Shown here: piece by piece, positions 47,124 to 53,169 of the stretch | Position numbering within the stretch: position 1 is the first letter of the stretch | Layout of the letters: each line of letters opens with the position of its first letter | Origin: an uncultured Alphaproteobacteria bacterium | GTDB taxonomy: Bacteria; Pseudomonadota; Alphaproteobacteria; Rickettsiales; UBA1997 | Direction: 5' to 3' | Length of the DNA: 53,169 bases | Assembly: GCA_903937405.1 (NCBI GenBank) | Contig: CAIZZE010000049.1 | Location: 1-53,169, forward strand | Notes under the pieces: generated by a model | What the model saw: the letters and a program-made list of their open reading frames with translations, nothing else | Database searches by the model: none | What the model was told of the DNA's origin: nothing | Position numbers and translations under genes: made by a program

Positions 47124-48288
47124 TTTTTTTCATTAATTCAACAAATTGCTCGAAGAGATAAAAGCTGTCATCAGGTCCCGGCGAGCTTTCAGGATGATAT
47201 TGTACTGAAAATGCTGGCTTATCTTTTAATCTCAAACCTTCCACCGAATTGTCGAAAAGCGAGATGTGAGTAACTTCGGCATTGTTTGGAATTGAAGCAG
47301 CTTCAACACAAAATCCATGATTTTGGCTGGTGATTTCAACTTTTTTGCTACGCAAATCTTGCACCGGATGATTAGCTCCGCGATGTCCCTGCCCCATTTT
47401 GGATGTTTTGGCACCAATTGCTAAAGCCAATAATTGATGACCTAAACAAATTCCAAAAAGCGGGATTTTATTTTCGAGGATTTTTTGAATGACAGGAATT
47501 GCATATTTGCCAGTTTCAGCAGGATCTCCCGGGCCATTCGATAAAAACACGCCGTCAGGATTTTTTGCCATTATTTCTTCAAAGCTTGCTTTAGCACCAA
47601 CAACTTCAACGTCGCAACCTACTTGAGTTAAACAGCGTAAAATATTTAATTTTGCACCATAATCAATCGCTACAACTTTAAATTTTTTCTCGCCAATTTT
47701 GTTATAATCATTTTTGGTTTGCACCCATTTGCCCTCAGATTCCCAAGGATAATTGCGGTTTTCACTGGCGCCTTGTGCTAGTTCAACTCCGGCTAAATCA
47801 GGAGTTTTTTTAATTTCTTCAATTGTTTTTTTAATTAAATTTTCATCAATTTTATCAGCAAAAACAATACCGACAGTCTTAGCGCCATCTGATCTGATGA
47901 GCTTGGTGATTTTTCTAGTATCAATTCCGGAAATGCCGGTAATATTATGTGATTCAAGCCATGAGTTCAAATTTTCTTGCGAGCGATAATTTGACGGATT
48001 GGTGATCGCTTCACGAATTACAAGGCCGCTAGCTCTAACCAAATTAGCTTCGATATCTTTAGAATTAGTTCCGATATTTCCAATATGAGGGAAAGTGAAA
48101 TTAATGATTTGTCCCAAGTAAGATGGGTCGGTTAAAATTTCCTGATATCCAGTAATTGCGGTGTTGAAGCAGATCTCGCCTGTAGTGACACCTTTTTTTC
48201 CAATTCCATAACCATAAAAACAAGTGCCATCGGGAAAAATTAATGCAGCATTTTTTGGAGTTTGATAAAAAATATTTGCGTCTTTCAT
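47110..48288 (-). CDS. carA: Carbamoyl-phosphate synthase small subunit (glutaminase)
   Basis: 392 residues. N-terminal domain (ALIFPDGTCFYGYGIGKKG, TGYQEILTDPSYLGQIINFT) and class I glutamine amidotransferase domain: GDPAETGKYAIPVIQ, nucleophile Cys in PLFGICLGHQLLALAIG, and the His/Glu pair in FSVQYHPESSPGPDD. Supplies ammonia to CarB for pyrimidine and arginine synthesis; carB is not in the window. First gene of a four-gene overlapping unit with two antiporter-like genes and proA. Confidence 0.96.
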   Translation of the reverse strand: MKDANIFYQTPKNAALIFPDGTCFYGYGIGKKGVTTGEICFNTAITGYQEILTDPSYLGQIINFTFPHIGNIGTNSKDIEANLVRASGLVIREAITNPSNYRSQENLNSWLESHNITGISGIDTRKITKLIRSDGAKTVGIVFADKIDENLIKKTIEEIKKTPDLAGVELAQGASENRNYPWESEGKWVQTKNDYNKIGEKKFKVVAIDYGAKLNILRCLTQVGCDVEVVGAKASFEEIMAKNPDGVFLSNGPGDPAETGKYAIPVIQKILENKIPLFGICLGHQLLALAIGAKTSKMGQGHRGANHPVQDLRSKKVEITSQNHGFCVEAASIPNNAEVTHISLFDNSVEGLRLKDKPAFSVQYHPESSPGPDDSFYLFEQFVELMKKNGRS

Positions 48289-48370
48289 GTCTAAGGAAAT
48301 AGATTAGTTTTTATAAAAATTTCGGCGCAAAATAAATGCCCGCATTTCAATCCGCAATCATCAATTTAAA

Positions 48371-48652
48371 ATGATTAATTTAACAGATATATCAACTTGT
48401 CAGCCATTGGTAGTCCTTCGTGGCGAATATGGCGTTGTTAAAGGCGATGAATCAATAATTGCTTCGCCAAATGCCAAGAGCGGTGTTATTGTGATTATTT
48501 CTGATCAGGAAAATAAAGTTACCGCCCTTGCTCATATTGAAGATGAAGAAAAGCTCGATGAAAATTTAGAAAAAATTATCGCCGACATGCTTGAAATGGG
48601 CGCTGATTCAAATCACTTAACCTGTAATATAATGGAAAATGACAAATCTTAA
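48371..48652 (+). CDS. CheD-like protein lacking the catalytic cysteine
   Basis: 93 residues; true CheD glutamine deamidases have about 150-200. The central part aligns with the CheD fold: GEYGVVKGDESIIASPNAKSG then VIVIISDQENKVTALAHI, and a following helix LEKIIADMLEMGADSNHL like the CheD helix ending in MGA. In CheD the catalytic Cys and His are 17 residues apart; here H55 is kept and the Cys position is G38, exactly 17 before it. So deamidase activity is not expected, and a binding role is more likely. The alignment was made by eye. The downstream gene overlaps it by 14 bases and queF follows, so a three-gene unit is likely. Confidence 0.5.
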   Translation: MINLTDISTCQPLVVLRGEYGVVKGDESIIASPNAKSGVIVIISDQENKVTALAHIEDEEKLDENLEKIIADMLEMGADSNHLTCNIMENDKS

Positions 48653-49061
48653 AAATATTGTACATGAAATTGCGCATGTAGCACATGGTATTACTCACAA
48701 CATCGCGCATGTTGTTCATGATATTGCGGATAGTGTTCGTCCGCTTGGTGATCAAATTGAAAATTTTTTTAAAGACAAGGAAGTAAAAGTTAGCCGCGAA
48801 ACCAGACATGGTAACGACATTCATAATGTTGTCGCAAACGGTGCCGGTCAATTTTCTACCAATAATGATGGTGATTTTATGAGAAAATTACTGAATTGCG
48901 TTTTGTTTAACGATGGTGGAGAAATGCGTTTGAATAATGCAATTAGCGGCGCAAAAGAAAGCCAGTTTATTCAAAGAGTTAAAAATCCGCATGCTGAAAT
49001 GCGACCAATAAAAGTAATTCAATTAGCGCCAATGCCAATTGATGAAATGAGGAGGGAATAA
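48639..49061 (+). CDS. Protein of unknown function with a histidine-striped amphipathic helix
   Basis: 140 residues. Residues 7-29 are a tandem 11-residue repeat, [11 protein letters not shown] then [11 protein letters not shown], placing H9, H13, H16, H20, H24 and H27 on one helix face (spacings 4,3,4,4,3). The DNA shows the matching 33-base repeat. The rest is polar with a conserved-looking middle ([20 protein letters not shown]) and basic end. A His stripe suggests metal binding, a pH switch or helix pairing; none is proven. The start overlaps the CheD-like gene by 14 bases and the stop shares a base with the queF ATG, so it looks translated as part of this operon. I know no family for it. 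Confidence 0.65.
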   Translation: MTNLKNIVHEIAHVAHGITHNIAHVVHDIADSVRPLGDQIENFFKDKEVKVSRETRHGNDIHNVVANGAGQFSTNNDGDFMRKLLNCVLFNDGGEMRLNNAISGAKESQFIQRVKNPHAEMRPIKVIQLAPMPIDEMRRE

Positions 49062-49519
49062 TGAAAAAAAAATCACAATTATTATTGGGTCAAAAAACTG
49101 ACTATAATTTTAAAGAACCAACGCAGAAAATTTTGCAGAAAGTTCCAAATCCGCATTTGGATGTTGATTATGCCATTCGCTTCGCCTGCCCTGAATTTAC
49201 CTCAATTTGTCCAATAACCTCACAACCTGATTTTGCCCATTTGGTAATTGATTATGTTCCGGGCAATTCAATTGTTGAGAGCAAGTCATTGAAGCTTTAT
49301 TTGTTTGCTTACAGAAATCATGGCGCGTTTCATGAAGATTGCACGGTGCAAATCGCTAAAGATATTATCGCTTGTATAAAACCAAAATGGTTGAGAATCG
49401 GTGGTTATTGGTATCCTAGAGGCGGCATTCCGATTGATATTTTTTTCCAAAGCGGAAAATTGCCGAAAGATGTTTGGATAAAAGAACAAACGATTTCGGA
49501 TTATAAAGGGCGAGGATAA
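49061..49519 (+). CDS. queF: NADPH-dependent 7-cyano-7-deazaguanine reductase
   Basis: 152 residues, single-domain type. Reduces preQ0 to preQ1 in queuosine tRNA modification. Catalytic Cys in [20 protein letters not shown], the QueF family motif [20 protein letters not shown], and [21 protein letters not shown] good Shine-Dalgarno sequence (GGAGG) precedes the ATG, which overlaps the previous stop (TAATG). Other que genes are not in the window. Confidence 0.95.
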   Translation: MKKKSQLLLGQKTDYNFKEPTQKILQKVPNPHLDVDYAIRFACPEFTSICPITSQPDFAHLVIDYVPGNSIVESKSLKLYLFAYRNHGAFHEDCTVQIAKDIIACIKPKWLRIGGYWYPRGGIPIDIFFQSGKLPKDVWIKEQTISDYKGRG

Positions 49520-49554
49520 ATCGAGCTAGCAATACAAATTCTATAAATAAAATC

Positions 49555-50355
49555 ATGTTCCCCATCCATCTTCCAGAATTAAACCCAATCGCAATCGCAA
49601 TCGGCCCGATCGCAATTCGTTGGTATTCTCTTGCTTACATCGCCGGCATTTTATTCGCACTTTTCTGGCTTAAAAAATCCAACAAAGAAGAGCCATTCCT
49701 AACTCCAAAAGCCTACGACGATTGGTTAATCTGGGCCGTTTTATCTGTTCTTTTCGGCGGTCGTTTCGGCTATGTCTTTTTCTACAACCCCGCTTTTTTC
49801 CTCTCGCACCCTTTTCAAATTTTCGCCTTTTGGCAAGGCGGAATGTCATTTCATGGTGGACTTTTTGGTGTAATTTTCGGCATGTGGCTTTTTGCTAGGC
49901 ATTATAAAGTAGAATATTGGAAACTGATGGATGTTCTTGCCGTCGCAGCGCCAATCGGGCTTTTTTTTGGCCGTATTGCCAATTTTATAAATATGGAACT
50001 TTTCGGCCGCATTACTGGTTCTGATTATGGAATTATTTTTCCCAATGGCGGCGATTTACCAAGACATCCAAGTCAACTTTATGAAGCAGCTTTGGAAGGA
50101 ATTTTGCTTTTCATTATTTTATTCACTTTAAGTCGTTTTGAAAAGTTAAGAAAACAGCGAAAATTTTTAAGCGGTATGTTTTTAATTTTTTACGGATTCT
50201 TCCGAATTTTAATCGAAAATTTTCGTGAACCGGATGAACAACTCGGATTTTTTCTTTCCAAAATCACCATGGGACAGCTTCTATCTTTGCCATTAATTTT
50301 TTTCGGAATTTATTTAGCTTTTTTTTCATCCCAAAAAGAAAAACTTTTAAAATAA
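49555..50355 (+). CDS. lgt: Prolipoprotein diacylglyceryl transferase
   Basis: 266 residues, seven membrane segments. Signatures: IAIRWYSLAYIAGILFALFW, GGRFGYVFFYNP, WQGGMSFHGGLFGV, and the family motif GRIANFINMELFGRITGSDY with the essential Arg/Asn, then RHPSQLYEAALEG. Attaches diacylglycerol to lipobox cysteines; it acts before LspA (27.9 kb). About 280 gene-free bases separate it from the rhodanese gene; I saw no DnaA boxes there. Confidence 0.96.
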   Translation: MFPIHLPELNPIAIAIGPIAIRWYSLAYIAGILFALFWLKKSNKEEPFLTPKAYDDWLIWAVLSVLFGGRFGYVFFYNPAFFLSHPFQIFAFWQGGMSFHGGLFGVIFGMWLFARHYKVEYWKLMDVLAVAAPIGLFFGRIANFINMELFGRITGSDYGIIFPNGGDLPRHPSQLYEAALEGILLFIILFTLSRFEKLRKQRKFLSGMFLIFYGFFRILIENFREPDEQLGFFLSKITMGQLLSLPLIFFGIYLAFFSSQKEKLLK

Positions 50356-50638
50356 TTTTAAGAAAAAACTTGCGTGAGTTAGAGTTGTTTCCCCTCTAGA
50401 CTGCGATCAAAGATCAATCTTACGAAACCTTCATAATTAAGCTTCCACAAGCAATTAAAAAATTGTTTGTTGGCATGTTTTGGCCTCGTCGGCTGTCAAG
50501 AAATTTATTTCCTAAAACAAAAAATAAATACCTTTACCTCAGCAAAAATTACTCAAGTATCAGCTCAACTTTTCGACTAAAAAATATAAGAAATTTTTCA
50601 TCACTAATTTCTTTCCCAAGTTGCCAATCATTTAAAAA

Positions 50639-51049
50639 ATGTCAGTTATTCAAATAAATGCTCCAGACGCTTTTGAGCGATTAAAAAAAGATCAAAATTC
50701 TATTCTTATAGATGTAAGAACCTTCGAAGAATTCAACTTCGTGGGAATAGTAAATGCTGCGCAATTCAACAATAGAATGACACTATTGCCTTGGCAAATT
50801 TTGCCTAACATGAATGAAAATCCTGATTTTGCTATTTCTTTAGAAAAAGCTGCTCCAAAAGATGCCCACATTTTTTTCTTATGCCGTTCTGGCGCTAGAT
50901 CTAACCAAGCCGCGAACTATGCGACAAATCTTGGTTACGAAAATTGCTATAATATCACTTCCGGTTTTGAAGGCGATTTGGATCAAGATCAGCAAAGAGG
51001 AAAAATCAATGGCTGGAAAGCTAATAACCTACCATGGAGACAGAAATAG
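50639..51049 (+). CDS. Rhodanese-like domain protein
   Basis: 136 residues, one rhodanese domain: ILIDVRTFEEFNFVGIVNAA (CH2A-like motif) and the active-site loop FFLCRSGARSNQAANYATNL with the catalytic Cys. Such proteins carry sulfane sulfur for transfer reactions; partner unknown. Its stop is immediately followed by the dnaA ATG with no gap, so the two are co-transcribed and may be translationally coupled. Confidence 0.92.
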   Translation: MSVIQINAPDAFERLKKDQNSILIDVRTFEEFNFVGIVNAAQFNNRMTLLPWQILPNMNENPDFAISLEKAAPKDAHIFFLCRSGARSNQAANYATNLGYENCYNITSGFEGDLDQDQQRGKINGWKANNLPWRQK

Positions 51050-52462
51050 ATGCCGCAAGTTGCTATAAAAAATACAGAATTATCCCAAGAAAATGAGCTT
51101 TTTCTAAGCGCATTTCTAGTTTCCTGCAAATCAGAATTCGGTGAAGATAATTATAATAAATGGTTGGGTGCTTTAGAAATTTTTTCGCAATCAGAAAGCG
51201 AAATTATTTTTGCCGCTCCTTCAAAATTCATTCGCGATTGGGTTATTCGTGAATTTGTTGAAGTTAAAGGCAAAAACTTGAAAAGCTTGGCTCATTCAAT
51301 TCGTCCGCAAGTTAAAAAAGTACGTGTCATTTGTTCAGCTAAAGCTGCTTTAGAAGCTCCGCAATTTACAATCACTGAAGCTAAAATTGTTAATCTTTCC
51401 AAGCATGACAATGTTTTTGCTTTTGGAACTGAATTAAATTCGCGTTATACTTTTCATAATTTCGTTAGCACTAAATACAACAAGCTTGCGGTTTCAATGG
51501 CTAAAATCGCTGCCGGTCTTGATGCGCAAATCAATTTGTTTGATGATAAAATTCCGCTTTTCATTCATGGAAATGTTGGGATGGGTAAAACTCACCTAGC
51601 GCAAGCAATTGCGTGGCAAATCAAAGAAGCAGATAAATCTAAAAAAGTTGTATATTTATCAGCTGAAAAATTCATGTTTCATTTCGTGCAGTCAATTCGC
51701 AGCAACGATGTGATGAGCTTTAAAGAAAAAATGCGCTCAATTGATGTGTTAATTGTTGATGACGTTCAATTCATCGCCGGCAAAGAAAGCACGCAGCAAG
51801 AATTTATGAACTGCTTTAATTCACTTGTTGAAGACAATAAACAGGTAGTTTTGATTTGCGATCGTTGCCATTCGGACCTTGAAAATATTGATGAAAAACT
51901 AAAGTCGCGCATTTCTGGTGGCATGATCGTTAATTTCAAAAATCCGGATTATTCTGATCGCGTCGCGATTTTAAAAGCTAAAACGCAAATGCATGGACAA
52001 GAACTTTGCGATAAAGTTGTTAGTTATGTTGCTGAAAAAATTACCACCTCAGTTCGCGATTTAGAAGGTGCGATGAAAAAATTAATCGCCGAAAAAGTTT
52101 TAGATGATCGCGAAATCAGCATTGAAACTGCGAAATGTATTTTGTCAGATTACATCCGCGCTTCTTCATCAACTGCGCCGACAATTGATAAAATCAAAAA
52201 AGCCGTTGCTCATTTTTATGGCATTAAACTTTCAGATTTAACTTCTGCTAATCGCGCCCGCGCTATTGCCAGACCTCGCCAAATTGCGATGTATTTAGCA
52301 AAAACCATGACTTCAGAAAGTTTGCCAAATATTGGTAAAGAATTTGGTGGTAAAAATCATGCGACTGTTATTCATTCCGTAAAAATCGTGAATCAATTGA
52401 TGAATTCAACGCCAACTATTTTGGCGGAAGTAAAAGGGTTGGAAGAAAAAATTAGAAGTTAG
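51050..52462 (+). CDS. dnaA: Chromosomal replication initiator DnaA
   Basis: 470 residues, full length. N-terminal domain I (NKWLGALEIFSQSESEIIFA), AAA+ domain with Walker A FIHGNVGMGKTHLAQAI (about residue 172) and Walker B IDVLIVDDVQFIAGKESTQQ, arginine-finger region (KLKSRISGGMIVNF), and the C-terminal helix-turn-helix signature ARAIARPRQIAMYLAKTM, then KEFGGKNHATVIHS. Melts oriC and loads helicase. dnaN and gyrB, frequent neighbours, are absent; no cluster of TTATCCACA-like boxes was noticed near it, so the origin is probably elsewhere. Confidence 0.97.
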   Translation: MPQVAIKNTELSQENELFLSAFLVSCKSEFGEDNYNKWLGALEIFSQSESEIIFAAPSKFIRDWVIREFVEVKGKNLKSLAHSIRPQVKKVRVICSAKAALEAPQFTITEAKIVNLSKHDNVFAFGTELNSRYTFHNFVSTKYNKLAVSMAKIAAGLDAQINLFDDKIPLFIHGNVGMGKTHLAQAIAWQIKEADKSKKVVYLSAEKFMFHFVQSIRSNDVMSFKEKMRSIDVLIVDDVQFIAGKESTQQEFMNCFNSLVEDNKQVVLICDRCHSDLENIDEKLKSRISGGMIVNFKNPDYSDRVAILKAKTQMHGQELCDKVVSYVAEKITTSVRDLEGAMKKLIAEKVLDDREISIETAKCILSDYIRASSSTAPTIDKIKKAVAHFYGIKLSDLTSANRARAIARPRQIAMYLAKTMTSESLPNIGKEFGGKNHATVIHSVKIVNQLMNSTPTILAEVKGLEEKIRS

Positions 52463-52465
52463 GTC

Positions 52466-52590
52466 AAGCCTCCTTTGAAAAAAGGAGGTGGCCGAGCAAA
52501 GCGAGGTCGGAGGATTTACTCAAAGGACTTTAAATCACCCGTCTCAAATGCTAACGCATTTGATCCACCCTCTTTTTCAAAGAGGGCAAT
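52466..52590. repeat. Palindromic repeat, type D, diverged inverted pair
   Basis: Left part 52466-52516 contains hairpin CCTCC/GGAGG with a TTTGAAAAAA loop, then GGCCGAGC/GCGAGGTC, ending GGAGGATTT. Right part 52532-52590 is its diverged inverse, with hairpin CCCTC/GAGGG. As in ileS, each part keeps its own pairing while differing from the other. It directly follows the dnaA stop and could end its transcript. Confidence 0.75.
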
Positions 52591-52605
52591 TAAAACCAGT
52601 TAATT

Positions 52606-53027
52606 ATGATCTTCGAAGTCCTCGTGATCGCCCTACTTTTAATCCTCAACGCCTTTTTCGCTCTTTCCGAATTTGCTATTATTTTTTCTGATAAAGATAA
52701 ATTAAAGCGCCAGAACCGCACTGAAACTGGCTGAATAATCAGGAAAATTTTTATCAACAATCCAAATTGGAATTACTTTAATCGGTATTCTAGCCGGAGC
52801 TTATGGTGGCACGACAATTGCCGAAAGTATTGAACCTTATTTTGACTCAATAACGCCGCATGGAGCAATTGTTTCGGTTGTTATTGTGGTTGTTATCATC
52901 ACTTATTTTTCAGTTGTAATTGGGGAAATTTTGCCCAAAAGAATCGCGCTGACAAACCCAGAAAAAATAGCGGTTCGCATCGCTTTGCCGATGTATTTAA
53001 TTTTAAAAATTTGTTTACTGGGATTGT
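52606..53027 (+). pseudogene. CNNM/CorC-type (DUF21) transporter, broken
   Basis: The frame starts MIFEVLVIALLLILNAFFAL SEFAII and stops after 42 codons at TGA. In another frame the family sequence resumes (ARTALKLAE, TAA, then KFLSTIQIGITLIGILAGAY and PHGAIVSVVIV, then GEILPKRIALTNPEKIAV) up to about IALPMYLILK, where similarity ends. So there is a deletion/frameshift near 52712, a stop near 52740 and loss of the C-terminal part including the CBS and CorC-HlyC domains. The family exports or transports divalent cations such as magnesium. Sequence after about 53027 leads into an insertion-sequence transposase, which likely caused or followed the decay. Confidence 0.85.
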
Positions 53028-53087
53028 CAAATAAAGATAGACAATTAAAACCCAAAACCAATATCAGCCTCAAATTGAATTGGTTCT

Positions 53088-53169
53088 ATGAAAAATTGTA
53101 AATTTTGTCACTCTACAAACCTTGTGAAAAACGGTATCGTAAGAGAGTCGCAAAGGCATCTTTGCAAAG
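53088..53169 (+). mobile_element. Start of an insertion-sequence transposase (zinc-ribbon N-terminus), cut by window edge
   Basis: From the ATG at 53088-53090 the frame reads MKNCKFCHSTNLVKNGIVRE and then SQRHLCK to the window end. The pattern C-x2-C-x3-N-x-V-KNG with a later Q-R-x-x-C is the zinc ribbon that opens IS1-family and related transposases. Only 27 codons are visible, so the exact family and completeness are unknown. The left end of the element probably lies between 53020 and 53087. Confidence 0.65.

Noticed and set aside
48371-48652. Active CheD chemotaxis deamidase
   Set aside because: The catalytic Cys position is Gly and no chemotaxis genes are nearby.
50356-50638. Chromosome origin next to dnaA
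   Set aside because: AT-rich but without a cluster of TTATCCACA-like boxes or typical origin neighbours.
50463-50657. 64-residue frame between lgt and the rhodanese gene
   Set aside because: Basic, compositionally random, overlaps the rhodanese start, no recognisable motif.
12811-52590. CRISPR array
   Set aside because: The repeats are inverted pairs at dispersed sites with no regular spacing or direct repeat-spacer order, and no cas genes are present.

Overview
The window is about 53 kb of AT-rich DNA with short intergenic gaps and the standard genetic code (TGA is used as a normal stop). The gene set points to an alphaproteobacterium of the Rickettsiales or a similar host-associated lineage. 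It carries a COQ7-type ubiquinone hydroxylase, a eukaryotic-type isoleucyl-tRNA synthetase, glyS, pyruvate phosphate dikinase, ankyrin-repeat proteins, NuoN/MrpD-like antiporter subunits and palindromic repeats, two of which sit inside protein-coding genes as Rickettsia palindromic elements do. It keeps some biosynthesis that strict Rickettsia lack (hom, proA, carA, ribH). The lineage is an inference from gene content; no database search was possible.

Left end (1-5 kb): a P4-type integrase stump beside the initiator tRNA, a DnaE fragment holding only the C-terminal third, a 2OG-Fe(II) oxygenase, a secreted-protein gene with one in-frame TAA, uppP and tRNA-Leu(CAA). A roughly 570-base gap after tRNA-Leu holds a promoter and a terminator hairpin that together outline a possible small RNA. 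From 5.2 to 12.8 kb lie three ankyrin-repeat genes (one without a signal peptide, two with), then yidD, ligA and mnhE, all on the minus strand.

Middle (12.9-30 kb): ribH and a complete RND efflux operon (adaptor, pump, outer-membrane channel) on the plus strand, then coq7, ychF, mltA, and the envelope/secretion cluster yajC-secD-lptD-trxA plus a short glutamine-synthetase-like gene. lspA is followed by a tiny BamF-like lipoprotein gene, and fmt lies beyond it. From 30 to 38 kb a tightly packed operon runs glyS-alkD-ppdK-DUF4145, preceded by hom.

Right end (38-53 kb): ileS (truncated at its C-terminus and carrying an in-frame palindromic element), recR-cinA, an outer-membrane beta-barrel gene, the overlapping operon carA-antiporter-antiporter-proA, and a plus-strand trio made of a CheD-like protein without its catalytic cysteine, a histidine-striped helical protein, and queF. 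Then come lgt, a rhodanese-dnaA pair, a decayed CNNM/CorC transporter gene, and the start of an insertion-sequence transposase cut by the window edge.

The most unusual points are: palindromic elements inserted in frame in ileS and alkD, with arms that differ from each other yet each keep their own hairpin; the degenerate CheD-like/His-helix/queF cluster; the paired antiporter subunits of which one has lost the proton-path residues; and several truncated housekeeping genes (dnaE, ileS).
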